Origin: Ilumatobacter sp963746265
Lineage (GTDB): Bacteria; Actinomycetota; Acidimicrobiia; Acidimicrobiales; Ilumatobacteraceae
NCBI GenBank assembly: GCA_963746265.1
Contig: CAVVAM010000013.1
Location: 1-64,000, forward strand
Reading direction: 5' to 3'
DNA length: 64,000 bases
Under the pieces are notes generated by a model. It did not search any database. It had not been told where the DNA came from and saw only the letters and a list, made by a program, of their open reading frames with translations. Of this stretch, positions 44,150-52,090 are shown one piece after another (positions within the stretch are counted from its first letter, which is position 1; every line of letters begins with the position of its first letter). The position numbers were made by a program, and so were the translations under genes.

Positions 44150-44575
44150 GTGGATCTCAACACCGAGGACGACACCGGCCTGCCGTGGGCCTTCGTCCGA
44201 GGCGCCCGGGACCCCGAGACGATCCGAGAGGCCGCCTGGCTGGTCCTCGGCTCCGGAATCGGTCTCGCCGTCGCCCAGGTCGCGAGGATCGAGGACGAGC
44301 TCGTGTGGGTGCGCCCGCTCCCCGGCTCGGTCGAGAGCTCCCGATGTCTGCTCGGCCGCGGTGCCCGGTTGCCCCGCCTGCCGGAGTCGTCGTGGGGCTC
44401 CCCGGCTCGTCCGGGGCGGCCCGCCTCGCCAGATCGGGTGTCGTGCGCGGCCGGCTCCGGCCCGTCGTGCGCGCGGGTGGTTGGCGGTGCTACACCTTTG
44501 CAGGTTTCCCTGAACGGAAACCTGACGGCGGCTCTGGGCAGACGCTCGCCCGGTCCAACTAGACCGTTGCGCTGA
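44150..44575 (+). CDS. Unknown island protein 3, paralogue of protein 2
   Basis: From GTG 44150: VDLNTEDDTGLPWAFVRGAR DPETIREAAWLVLG, then GIGLAVAQVARIEDELVWVR PLPGSVESSRCLLGRG. It aligns along its whole first 70 residues with protein 2 (IDLEADLNMQDHTGYCWSFL...ARDPAIIEPGAIIL). The remaining ~70 residues are Pro/Ser/Arg-rich and may be past a frameshift, since protein 2 ends at the same point. The upstream codons IDL (44138-44146) also match protein 2, so the true start may be earlier with a rare codon. It runs 17 bp into the convergent effector gene. Confidence 0.55.
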   Translation: MDLNTEDDTGLPWAFVRGARDPETIREAAWLVLGSGIGLAVAQVARIEDELVWVRPLPGSVESSRCLLGRGARLPRLPESSWGSPARPGRPASPDRVSCAAGSGPSCARVVGGATPLQVSLNGNLTAALGRRSPGPTRPLR

Positions 44576-45569
44576 CCCGCCTGAGGATCGAGATGTAGCT
44601 CTGCGACTCATCGCGGCTCGCAAAGGCCTCCTTGATGTGCTCCACCAGTCTGGGCACATCTGCCCTGACGGTGCTCGGCCACATGTTCGGGCTGTACGAC
44701 TCCACTCGCAACATCTGGTCAACGTCGAAGATCGGATTGGTTCCGACCGCTTTGACTAGTGCGATTGGTAACTCGGACGCCATACGAACTCCGAGTTCGA
44801 ACAACACGTTCGGGTTGTGCTCCGTGAGATCGCAGAGCACGAGGTCGGCCTCGTAGAGCTCGTTGACGATCGTTGCCTGAATCACGTCCGACCCCTGACG
44901 CTTTGCCGTTCGCGCTTCGAATCCGGCTGCCTCTATCGCCGGGGCGAAGATCGAGGCGAAGACCTCCGTGAAAAAACCGGTCGCGTACGCGTCGGTGCGT
45001 TCCACAAACGGCATGATGACGAAGCACACCGGTCTCGAGCCATTGGCATCCGAAGTAGCCGAGGGCTCGGCTGAAGGTGGTGAAGTGTTTCCGACAGCAG
45101 CGCGCCTCGCTTCCGGCGCCGGGTCTGTAGGCCTACGAGAAGACGCTTCCCATTCGTCCCCGATCCCGACGTAGCGGCAATTCTTCTTGAAGAAGTCGAT
45201 GAACTCCTCGTGAACCCTAGGGTCCAGACCGAACTGGGTTTGAAGAGTGTTTCGAACGAACTCATCGGCCGGCAACGCGCTGCCGCCATAGTGTTCGACA
45301 ACCGCTCGAAACTTGTCGACACTCTGGAACGCCTCCAGCTTTGCGTCCTCGACATCCTGCGGCGTGTTGGGAAACACTGCCTTTCGGCCAAGGGCCGTCA
45401 GGGAGATATTGTTTGCTTCGCGGGTTCCCTCCGTCAAGCCGAAGTCCCGAGCAGCCTGCGTGAGGTAGAAGAACGAGCTGCCTGTGCCCATTCCAAGGGC
45501 CTTTGCCACCTGGTCCGGGGGCCATGGCTTGCCGTTGTTTCCGGTCTTGATCGCGCTGGCGACCTTCAT
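44559..45569 (-). CDS. TIR/nucleoside 2-deoxyribosyltransferase-like effector
   Basis: A 336-aa protein. The N-terminal part (to about 140) is a helical DNA- or ligand-sensing domain: WPPDQVAKALGMGTGSSFFY, GLTEGTREANNISLTALGRK, then FKKNCRYVGIG. A Pro/Ser linker (145-178) leads to a Rossmann-like domain: CFVIMPF at 182-188, GSDVIQATIVNELYEADLVL, CDLTEHNPNVLFELG at 246-260. This CFVIMPF...ADLT..NPNV.(Y/F)ELG pattern marks the deoxyribosyltransferase/TIR-like family, many members of which degrade nucleotides or NAD as phage-defence effectors. Glu258 is the catalytic candidate. The conserved N-terminal helix seems to begin upstream of the ATG in the same frame (RRTLEDA) after a TAA, so the gene may be split from 45566-45736. 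Confidence 0.75.
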   Translation of the reverse strand: MKVASAIKTGNNGKPWPPDQVAKALGMGTGSSFFYLTQAARDFGLTEGTREANNISLTALGRKAVFPNTPQDVEDAKLEAFQSVDKFRAVVEHYGGSALPADEFVRNTLQTQFGLDPRVHEEFIDFFKKNCRYVGIGDEWEASSRRPTDPAPEARRAAVGNTSPPSAEPSATSDANGSRPVCFVIMPFVERTDAYATGFFTEVFASIFAPAIEAAGFEARTAKRQGSDVIQATIVNELYEADLVLCDLTEHNPNVLFELGVRMASELPIALVKAVGTNPIFDVDQMLRVESYSPNMWPSTVRADVPRLVEHIKEAFASRDESQSYISILRRVSATV

Positions 45570-45736
45570 CGCGTCTTCGAGCGTGCGGCGCGGGTACGGC
45601 CTTTAACCGCCGGCGCCTTCGTTTTCGCCGGCGTAGGCTTTTCTTCGACCTCCTCGACGTCGACGGCTGCGTCATCGACTATGCGCTCCGCCTCTGAACT
45701 CTGTTGTGAACCCGTGCCGTCCGATTGTTTTACCAT
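45566..45736 (-). CDS. Upstream frame of the effector, possibly its disordered N-terminus
   Basis: A 56-aa polar frame: MVKQSDGTGSQQSSEAERIV, VDVEEVEEKPTPAKTKAPAV, KGRTRAARSKTR. GAGG stands six bases before the ATG at 45736. It ends with an ATGA overlap onto the effector start. Alternatively, a -1 shift at GTTAAAGG (about 45598-45605) would fuse it to the effector's conserved RRTLEDAMKVASAIK segment, making one protein of about 398 aa. Both readings are open; the fusion fits the conservation better. Confidence 0.55.
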   Translation of the reverse strand: MVKQSDGTGSQQSSEAERIVDDAAVDVEEVEEKPTPAKTKAPAVKGRTRAARSKTR

Positions 45737-45964
45737 TCTCGCCTCAGCTCTGTGTGACCGTTCTGATACCAAGTACCCTACGGCGCGCCAAAGCAGTTGC
45801 CCAACGCGACAATCCATCGGACGGAGTCACGATTACACGTGAAATGCCTCGGTTCGGACCTACGGGCGAGCGGTTCACCGGCCTCGACCTCCTCGCGGTA
45901 AGCCGGCCGCTCAACGTAGGAGCGAGTCGCTCCCGCGACACGGTCATTGAACCGCCACCAACTC

Positions 45965-45985
45965 CGTGCCTACAGCGTGCCTAGA
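45965..45985 (+). repeat. Arm-type repeat A, right
   Basis: Identical over 21 bp to 42223-42243, in the same orientation. Together with repeat B (46043-46064) it gives the order A-B-att on the right and att-B-A on the left. Confidence 0.7.
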
Positions 45986-46042
45986 ACAACGGGGAACAGC
46001 GGTCGCGGGGGTGTAGTGTCGGTCACGAACACGACCCATGAA

Positions 46043-46064
46043 ACCCCAGGTCAACGGTCATTTC
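46043..46064 (+). repeat. Arm-type repeat B, right
   Basis: It starts accccaggtcaacggtca and matches 42159-42180 at 19 of 22 positions. It lies 39 bp inside the right att. Confidence 0.6.
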
Positions 46065-46103
46065 TGCAGGTCACAGCCAACTCATCGAATCAGCGTCGAG
46101 AGA

Positions 46104-46148
<45 letters not shown>

Positions 46149-46559
46149 CGCGAAAGTCCAGTTCAGCAATGATTTGCCGGCGGGGACTCGTGTAACGCCG
46201 GGCGCCGGAAACGGCCGTCGTGCCTACACGTGCCTTCGCCCCGCAGAGGTACTTCAGCGGTCTCGCTGGAGGTGACGGCGCCAACCAATGCGTTACGGCG
46301 GCGTCGCCGAAATCATAGGTCTTGACGACGTCGATGGCACCGGCCGCCGCAGCAGGAGCGGGACGTTCCTGGTCGACACCGCTGGGAGGAGTGAGCGTGG
46401 TGAGGCTCGCTACGTCGGTCGTCGTGACGGTGATGTGGACATCGTGGGGTCGCCTTGGGTGGTGATGGCGGGGCGCTGTCGGAACACCGCAGACCTGACC
46501 CGCGAGCTCGGTCAGGTGAGCGGTCGGCAGCCAGCTGTCGTCGATCACCGTCAGCTCCG

Positions 46560-47063
46560 TCAGCGGACGAGCACGATCGAGCAGGGGGCGAGGCGAGCGA
46601 GCTTCGTCGACGTCGAGCCCAACATGCCCTCGAATCGGCCGAGGCCATGTGTGCCGAGGAGCAGAAAATCGGCACTCGTGTCATTGATCCACTCGAGCAC
46701 CGACTTGGCTGCGTTCTCGCCCTCGATGCCGACCACCTCGTACTCGACACCGCAATCCTCGAGCGCAGCGACGAGGTCGGCGGTACGCGACTTCACCTGG
46801 TTCGTGACGTAGCGATCCACGAATGCGTCATCGCCGACCCAGTGCGTCCGAGGAGTGTCCGATACCTGCTCAGATTGGTATTCGGGTCCCGTCGCCGGGG
46901 CGATGATGCCGCTGGCGTCCCGGCGCATCTCTTCGAGCAACGCCCGCGGCACCTCGATCACGCTCAGGACCGTGATTCGCCCGTCGTCGCCGGCGAGGCG
47001 CGAAGCGATTTCGGCCGTACGGCCCGGGTCGAGTTTGCCGTCAGTCGCGATGTGTACCTGCAC
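46560..47063 (-). CDS. Universal stress protein (UspA family)
   Basis: A 167-aa single-domain USP: VQVHIATDGKLDPGRTAEIA, ITVLSVIEVPRALLEEM, and the ATP-binding-type end LLLGTHGLGRFEGMLGSTST KLARLAPCSIVLV, where GTHGxGxxxxxxLGSxS is close to the nucleotide motif. It begins at GTG 47063 with TAGGTT ten bases upstream and no ribosome site, so a leaderless message is likely. It probably responds to stress or energy state. Confidence 0.88.
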   Translation of the reverse strand: MQVHIATDGKLDPGRTAEIASRLAGDDGRITVLSVIEVPRALLEEMRRDASGIIAPATGPEYQSEQVSDTPRTHWVGDDAFVDRYVTNQVKSRTADLVAALEDCGVEYEVVGIEGENAAKSVLEWINDTSADFLLLGTHGLGRFEGMLGSTSTKLARLAPCSIVLVR

Positions 47064-47141
47064 GCTGTCAGAACCTAGTGCAGCCCGCCGTCCGCAGGGT
47101 GAACAACGGTCTGGTCGTCTCTGTCGCCGAACGAACCCACG

Positions 47142-47557
47142 ATGAAGCGCCTGCAGTACCGAGCACTCGGGTTCGGGATCTCGACGTTCGGCTGGCGGAC
47201 GGTCCTGCCACAGATCAAGCCGATCATGTTCGGCACCACGACGCGAAGACGACAACCGGCCCTCGTCGATGAGTGGTCCGCCAACTTCCAGCAACTCGAC
47301 CGGCCGTCGATCGTTCAAGGCAGCAGGGCCATCACGGGACGGGACGACCTTCTGCAACAGCTCAGCGACATCACTGCACCGAGCTCGTCGTCGTCGGAGA
47401 GGAGGACAAACCGCTTCCTCCTTCACGCTCTCGCCTCATCTCGGAAGGGATCCCGAACGCAGACCTCGAAAGCATCGAAGACGCAGGCCACATCGGTCCG
47501 CTCGGGCAGCCCGAGCAATTCAACACCGCCCTCGTGGCCTTCCTGGATGATCTCTGA
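47142..47557 (+). pseudogene. Alpha/beta hydrolase fragment with a frameshift
   Basis: The frame from 47142 reads RALGFGISTFGWRTVLPQIK and DEWSANFQQLDRPSIVQGSR, ITGRDDLLQQLSDIT. The next frame continues ELVVVGEEDKPLPPSRSRLI and NADLESIEDAGHIGPLGQPE QFNTALVAFLDDL. This is the C-terminal half of an alpha/beta hydrolase with the catalytic Asp (GEEDKP) and His (GAGHIG-like). The nucleophile half is missing and a shift near 47370 breaks the frame. Confidence 0.75.
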
Positions 47558-47656
47558 CGGTTCCTCGCCCGAGAGTGGACCCCGAAGTCGCTCTCCTCCC
47601 ACGCACAGCACCGTGCGGCGACAACGACAGTCACGGGCGGCCGCCACCGCGCCGAC

Positions 47657-47677
47657 CGTGCCTGAAACGTGGCTCAC
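47657..47677 (+). repeat. Arm-like repeat next to the integrase stub
   Basis: It starts cgtgcctgaaacgtggctca and resembles repeat A at about 14 of 21 positions. It lies 23 bp before the ATG of the integrase stub, as A lies 26 bp before the intact integrase. Confidence 0.4.
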
Positions 47678-47700
47678 AGAGAGGACAAGAGGAGGCAACG

Positions 47701-47799
47701 ATGGCCACCAAGAGATCATTCGGCACGATCCGCAAACTGCCGAACGGCCGCTGGCACGTTCGCCATCGACGACACGGTCGGCAGCTCACCGGCGGGTAG
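47701..47799 (+). pseudogene. Integrase N-terminal stub
   Basis: The frame reads MATKRSFGTIRKLPNGRWHV then RHRRHGRQLTGG and stops. The first half is nearly identical in type to the integrase at 42270 (MTTVRSFGTIRKLPSGRYQA). GAGGAGG lies just before the ATG. The remaining ~350 residues are absent, so this marks a second, lost element of the same class. Confidence 0.85.
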
Positions 47800-47815
47800 A
47801 CCTTCGCCTCGGATC

Positions 47816-48499
47816 TCACGGTCGGCTGATGCGCACCTGTCCGTCTCGACGCTGGGTCAGGATGAGATCTGCACGTGACCGGCCGGCGGCGATCAACTTC
47901 GCGTTGCGTTCATCGGATTCGTGCACCCACCGGGTCGATTCGTTCGGGGTCTTGCCGAACTGAACGTGGCGAGCGATCAAGCGCTCGATGCGGACCTCGT
48001 CGTCGTCGAGTTCGACGTACCACGTCTCGTCGAGAAGCTCTGACAAGCTCGCCCAAGGTGGTTCGGACTGCAGCAGGTAATTGCCCTCGACGATCACGAT
48101 CCTCGTATCGATCGAGACGGGTATCGCGCCGGCGATCGGATCCTCGATCGTCCGGTCGTACCGGGGCGCGAACACGACCTGGTCCTGCTGGTTCCGTAGC
48201 CGGCGGAGGAGGGCCACGAAGCCCTCGCCGTCGAAGGTGTCCGGTGCGCCGCGACGCGCTGCGAGTGGTGTGTCACGGATCACCGATGACGCCAGGTGGA
48301 AACCGTCCATCGGCACGACGACCACGTCGCGTCCGAGCTCATCTGCGATCCGCTGCGCGATCGTCGACTTGCCGGCGCCGGGGGCCCCGCAGATCCCGAG
48401 CAGGAAGCGGCCATCTTCGGCGCGCTGCCGCAAACCATCGACCACTTCGGCGATGTCACACCATCGATTCACAGGAATCGCACAGCGGCGACCCGGCAA
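47816..48499 (-). CDS. Nucleoside/sugar kinase (FrcK-like, PanK/uridine-kinase fold)
   Basis: A 227-aa P-loop kinase: Walker A GICGAPGAGKSTIAQRIA, substrate motif VVPMDGFHLASSVIRDTPLA ARRGAPDTFD, VVFAPRYDRTIEDPIAGAIP, VIVEGNYLL, and the lid RLIARHVQFGKTPNESTRWV. Such enzymes are found with fructose/ribose-type ABC transporters as 'fructose transport system kinase', and an ABC ATPase and permease relic stand just upstream, supporting a role in sugar phosphorylation after uptake. Confidence 0.85.
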   Translation of the reverse strand: MPGRRCAIPVNRWCDIAEVVDGLRQRAEDGRFLLGICGAPGAGKSTIAQRIADELGRDVVVVPMDGFHLASSVIRDTPLAARRGAPDTFDGEGFVALLRRLRNQQDQVVFAPRYDRTIEDPIAGAIPVSIDTRIVIVEGNYLLQSEPPWASLSELLDETWYVELDDDEVRIERLIARHVQFGKTPNESTRWVHESDERNAKLIAAGRSRADLILTQRRDGQVRISRP

Positions 48500-48593
48500 C
48501 CAGATGCGAACGCAGAACGTGAACTCGTCGGCGTTCTCGAGTTGTCGCGCAGCGAACGAACGACTCTCGAGGAACCCACCCGCCTTGTCACCG

Positions 48594-49394
48594 CTATCCG
48601 GCGAACTCGGGTTCTGGTTCGGCGGCGCCGGTCATGATCGCCACCGCCTCGGACATCGTGTGCGTCTGAGGTGAGACCACGGCGACACGCCGTCCGAGGC
48701 GCATGATGTGGATTCGATCGGCGACCTCGAACACGTTGGGCATGTTGTGGCTGATCAGGATGATCGGCAGACCGCGCTCCCGGACACTCAAGATGAGGTC
48801 GAGCACGCGACGCGTCTCGCGCACGCCGAGTGCAGCGGTGGGCTCGTCCATGATCACCAGCTTCGTGGCGAACGCCGCCGATCGCGCGACCGCAACACCC
48901 TGGCGCTGGCCGCCCGACAGCGTTTCGACCGCCTGGTTGATGTCCTGGATGGTGAGCAAGCCGAGTTGGCTCATCTCCTCGCGCGAGCGTGTGTCCATCG
49001 CCTTGCGATCGAGGAGCCGGAACACCGAGCCCAGCACCCCGCTCCGCCGCACCTCGCGACCGAGGAAGAGATTGGAGCTGATGTCGAGGCCGGGCGCGAC
49101 CGCAAGGTTCTGGTACACGGTTTCGATCCCTTGGTCACGGGCATCCTGGGGGCTGTGGAACGTCGTCGGCTCGCCGTCGAGGAACACCTCGCCGGCGTCG
49201 GGCTGGTAGGCGCCGCACAGCACCTTGATGAGCGATGACTTCCCGGCACCGTTGTCGCCGATGACCGCGAGGATCTCACCCGGGTAGAGCTCGAAGTCGG
49301 CGCCGGCAAGGGCGGTGACCTTGCCGAATCGCTTCTGCAGGCCCTTCGCAGCCAGGACCGGAGTTCCGGTACGTGTGATCGTTGCAGTACTCAT
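48594..49394 (-). CDS. Sugar ABC transporter ATP-binding protein (FrcA-like)
   Basis: A 266-aa single-copy ABC ATPase: Walker A IGDNGAGKSSLIKVL, Q-loop TVYQNLA, signature ETLSGGQRQGVAVARS, Walker B KLVIMDEPTAALG, H-loop ILISHNM. One ABC domain rather than the two of RbsA/XylG places it with FrcA-like fructose importers. It starts at ATG 49394, overlapping the permease stop by 4 bp, and is followed by the kinase gene. A periplasmic binding protein is not in view. Confidence 0.9.
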   Translation of the reverse strand: MSTATITRTGTPVLAAKGLQKRFGKVTALAGADFELYPGEILAVIGDNGAGKSSLIKVLCGAYQPDAGEVFLDGEPTTFHSPQDARDQGIETVYQNLAVAPGLDISSNLFLGREVRRSGVLGSVFRLLDRKAMDTRSREEMSQLGLLTIQDINQAVETLSGGQRQGVAVARSAAFATKLVIMDEPTAALGVRETRRVLDLILSVRERGLPIILISHNMPNVFEVADRIHIMRLGRRVAVVSPQTHTMSEAVAIMTGAAEPEPEFAG

Positions 49395-49790
49395 TCGGCG
49401 ACCCTCCGGATCCACTGGTCGAGTGCGACGGCGACGAGGACGAGAACGCCCACGGCGAACACCCGCCAGAGCGGATCGACCCCGAGCTGTGACAGACCCG
49501 AATCGAACGTGCCGACGATCAGCGCACCGAGCAACGTCCCGAAGATGCTGCCGCGGCCGCCGAACAGGCTCGTCCCGCCGATCACGACGGCGGTGATCGA
49601 GTCGAGGTTGGCATTCTCGAGCGGCTTCGGGCTCGAGGCACCGATGCGGCTGATCCACAACCAGCCGGCGATGCACAGATCACGCCGGCGAGCGTGTAGA
49701 CGGCGATCAGTACGCGGTCGGTCGGGATGCCGACGAGGCGGGCCGTTTCGGGCTCGTCGCCGGTGGGCGCCGTCGCCGGCTCCCCAGCTG
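49391..49790 (-). pseudogene. Sugar ABC permease, 5' truncated and frameshifted
   Basis: The C-terminal part of an FrcC/RbsC-type permease: DEPETARLVGIPTDRVLIAV YTLAGVICA in one frame, then, after a missing base near 49681, IAGWLWISRIGASSPKPLEN, ITAVVIGGTSLFGGRGSIFG and TLLGALIVGTFDSGLSQLG in the next. Everything before about 49790 (some 200 residues and six helices) is missing. With the permease gone, this transporter should not work unless another copy exists. Confidence 0.8.
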
Positions 49791-49886
49791 GGCCCGGACG
49801 ACTGGGCCTGCACTCGAGGTGATCGACGATCGATGGCGCATCTTGTCGAGCCGCTCGGACAGCTCGGCCCACATCGTCAGCCGAGT

Positions 49887-49917
49887 GGGCGGAGCTGGAA
49901 ATCGAACCCGGGTCGAG
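49887..49917 (-). other. tRNA-3'-end-like fragment (weak)
   Basis: The complement reads cccgggttcgatttcc then agctccgccca, like a T arm and acceptor strand, but the T stem has a mismatch. It sits exactly where the permease gene is cut, so it might be the scar of an integration event. Confidence 0.3.
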
Positions 49918-49997
49918 ATTCCGGCCTCGGTCAGAGTCCGTGTGAAGGCTGGGACCGCCGATCCCCTGCGGTCCGCAGACCTGGTTACGTTCGGGGC

Positions 49998-50297
49998 GTG
50001 ATCGTGACGCTGCTCTACTTCGACGACTGCCCGAATTGGGTGGTCGCCGACCAGCATCTGCGCACACTCGCAACGGAGTTCCCCGATCTCGTGATCGAGC
50101 GACGGATCGTCGACACGGTCGAAGTTGCCGAAGCGGTGGGCTTCCTCGGGTCGCCCAGCATCCTCGTCGATGGCGTCGACCCGTTCGCAGAGGCGGACTC
50201 TCCCGTCGGCCTTTCGTGCCGTATGTACCAGGGGCCCGATGGCCATGCGGGCTCGCCCACGCTTGACCAGCTTCGCTCGGTGCTTGCCGCTTGGTGA
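49998..50297 (+). CDS. Thioredoxin-fold small protein
   Basis: A 99-aa protein: VIVTLLYFDDCPNWVVADQH, EVAEAVGFLGSPSILVDGVD PFAEADSPVGLSCRMYQGPD. The first strand is followed by a lone Cys (DCPNW) in place of CxxC, and the GSPSILVDGxDPF segment matches thioredoxin-like proteins found near mercury or arsenic genes. GTG 49998 has TACGTT ten bases upstream, a leaderless design. Probably a thiol or metal-linked redox protein. Confidence 0.8.
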   Translation: MIVTLLYFDDCPNWVVADQHLRTLATEFPDLVIERRIVDTVEVAEAVGFLGSPSILVDGVDPFAEADSPVGLSCRMYQGPDGHAGSPTLDQLRSVLAAW

Positions 50298-50562
50298 TCG
50301 AACGACCCGCGCTCGACGCCGAGTGACGGATTCCGGCCCGCGCAATGGTGTCTGACCAGCGAATCGAGGCGGCTCTGCAGCTGACGATGCGGCTTCGATG
50401 CCCCGCTGCGCCGGGCCGCACCCTTCCCAGGTCATGCGTTGGGGATCGGAGCCTGCGTCAGCATGTTGACTGATTGTCACGTCGGGATCGTGTTGAACGA
50501 ACCATCGAATTGGCCGACGTACTGCTTCGTTGCCGACCTCGACCGGCGCGACGACGGATGAT

Positions 50563-51831
50563 TCAGCGCCGGCGCGGTGGGTGGGTTTCGTACATTCGGC
50601 CGATCACGACGAGCCCCGACACTGCGGTGAGCGCGGCGACGGCGTAGATCGCGGCCTCGATGGAGACGAGGTCGGCCAGTACGCCGGCGAGGAGGGCACC
50701 GACTGCGAACCCGGCGTCACGCCACAGGCGATAGATGCCGACGGCGCGTGCTCGCCAAGCGGGGTGGGCGACGTCGCCGATCGCAGCGAGCAGCGTGGGG
50801 TACACCATGGCGGTACCGGCGCCGAGCAGCGCGGCGCCGGCGGCCCAGGCCCAGAACCCGGAGGTGGCGGCGATGAGGGCGATGGCCGCAGCTTGGGTGA
50901 GCATGCCGCCGGCGATGAGCGGCTTGCGACCGATCCGGTCGGACAGTCCGCCGGTGACGAGTTGGCCGAGACCCCATACGGCGGGGTAGACGGCGGCGAG
51001 TACGCCGATGCGTCCGACCGAGAGCCCGGCGTCGGCGAAGAAGATGGGGAACAGTCCCCAGGCGAGGCCGTCGTTGAGGTTGTTGACGAGCCCGGCCTGC
51101 GAGGCCGACGACAGTGACTTCTCGCGGAATGAGGTGAGGGTGAAGACCTCACGCGTGGTGAGCCGATCGTGCAGGGCGTCGTCGGTGGTTTCATGGTGGG
51201 CGGCTTCATGGTGGGCGTGCGCCCGGGTCTCGCGGACGAACAGAGCAGAGACGCCGAGGCCGAGTCCGGCGTAGGCAAGGCCGAGGAAGAACGGCGCCGG
51301 ACGCAGACCCCATTCCTGGGCGATGTAGCCGGTGGCGAGCGCGGTGATCGCGACCGCTCCGTAGCCGGCTGCCTCGTTCAGCCCCATCGCGAACCCGCGC
51401 TTGGCCGGACCGACGAGGTCGATCTTCATGATCACCGTGGTCGACCACGTGAGCCCCTGGTTCACACCGAGCAGCACGTTCGCGAACACCACCCAGCTCC
51501 AGGTGGGCGCCCACATCAACAGCAGAGGTATGGGGATGCCGATCAGCCAGCCGGCGATCAGGACCGGCTTGCGTCCGTAGCGGTCCGACAGGGTGCCTGC
51601 GAAGAAGTTCGTGGCCGCCTTGACGATGCCGAACGCGGCGATGAACGTGAGCGTTGCGGTGAACGCGGTCAGCCCGAACTCCTCGGTGGCAAGCAGCGGC
51701 AGGACGGTGCGTTCCTGGCCGATCATCCCGCCAACGAGCGCGTTGACACCGACGAGGAGCGCGAACTGGGCGAGGTTCTCGCGCAGCCCGAGTCGCAACG
51801 TTGAAGGGCTCGTTTCCGCCCGAGTACTCAT
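50563..51831 (-). CDS. MFS transporter
   Basis: A 422-aa, 12-helix exporter. MFS motif A appears in both halves (GTLSDRYGRKPVLIAG and GGLSDRIGRKPLIAGG). The central cytosolic loop is His-rich (RAHAHHEAAHHETTDDALHD), which may bind metal. The 5' end overlaps the stop of the 60-codon relic 51828-52010 (ATGA), and it is divergent from the ArsR-rhodanese regulator, so it is likely controlled by it. The substrate may be a metal, a sulfur compound or a drug. Confidence 0.88.
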   Translation of the reverse strand: MSTRAETSPSTLRLGLRENLAQFALLVGVNALVGGMIGQERTVLPLLATEEFGLTAFTATLTFIAAFGIVKAATNFFAGTLSDRYGRKPVLIAGWLIGIPIPLLLMWAPTWSWVVFANVLLGVNQGLTWSTTVIMKIDLVGPAKRGFAMGLNEAAGYGAVAITALATGYIAQEWGLRPAPFFLGLAYAGLGLGVSALFVRETRAHAHHEAAHHETTDDALHDRLTTREVFTLTSFREKSLSSASQAGLVNNLNDGLAWGLFPIFFADAGLSVGRIGVLAAVYPAVWGLGQLVTGGLSDRIGRKPLIAGGMLTQAAAIALIAATSGFWAWAAGAALLGAGTAMVYPTLLAAIGDVAHPAWRARAVGIYRLWRDAGFAVGALLAGVLADLVSIEAAIYAVAALTAVSGLVVIGRMYETHPPRRR

Positions 51832-52010
51832 TGCGCGCTCCCCTGGAGCCGGCCGGTCGCGACTGTCCCGGTATCGGGCCCACCGTCGACGACGGTGACC
51901 TCGGTCGGAGTGCGCGGAGGGTCGCCGATCCCCGACGCGACGTCACCCAGGTCGATCGCGAACGACGAGTGGCCGAGCCCGCTGTCGACGAACCGCCGGA
52001 CCTCAGCCAT
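51828..52010 (-). pseudogene. Internally deleted MBL-fold/rhodanese protein, 60 codons
   Basis: The first half (MAEVRRFVDSGLGHSSFAID LGD) matches the start of MBL-fold hydrolases that sit in ArsR-rhodanese operons. The last part (VTVVDGGPDTGTVATGRLQG) matches the end of the fused rhodanese domain. Some 350-400 residues between are gone, in frame. The ATG is well placed after the divergent promoter, and the stop still overlaps the MFS start, so translational coupling was kept. Confidence 0.7.
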
Positions 52011-52021
52011 GACCTCACTCC

Positions 52022-52079
52022 TCAAGTAGTTTCTTGAATATATCCGATGGACGCCGTACATTGTCAAGTGACTGTTTGA
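52022..52079. promoter_or_regulatory. Twin inverted-repeat operators in the divergent promoter
   Basis: TCAAGTAGTTTCTTGA (52022-52037) and TCAAGTGACTGTTTGA (52064-52079) are both TCAA-N8-TTGA, 42 bp apart, or four helical turns. Such sites fit binding by ArsR/SmtB dimers. The second overlaps the ribosome site of the regulator gene (GAGGAGG 52078-52084), so repression could act on it directly. Confidence 0.6.
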
Positions 52080-52090
52080 GGAGGTCGAAG

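Noticed and set aside
45598..45606. Programmed -1 frameshift signal at GTTAAAGG
   Set aside because: Does not match the canonical X-XXY-YYZ slippery pattern and no downstream structure could be confirmed by eye; kept only as a possible indel.
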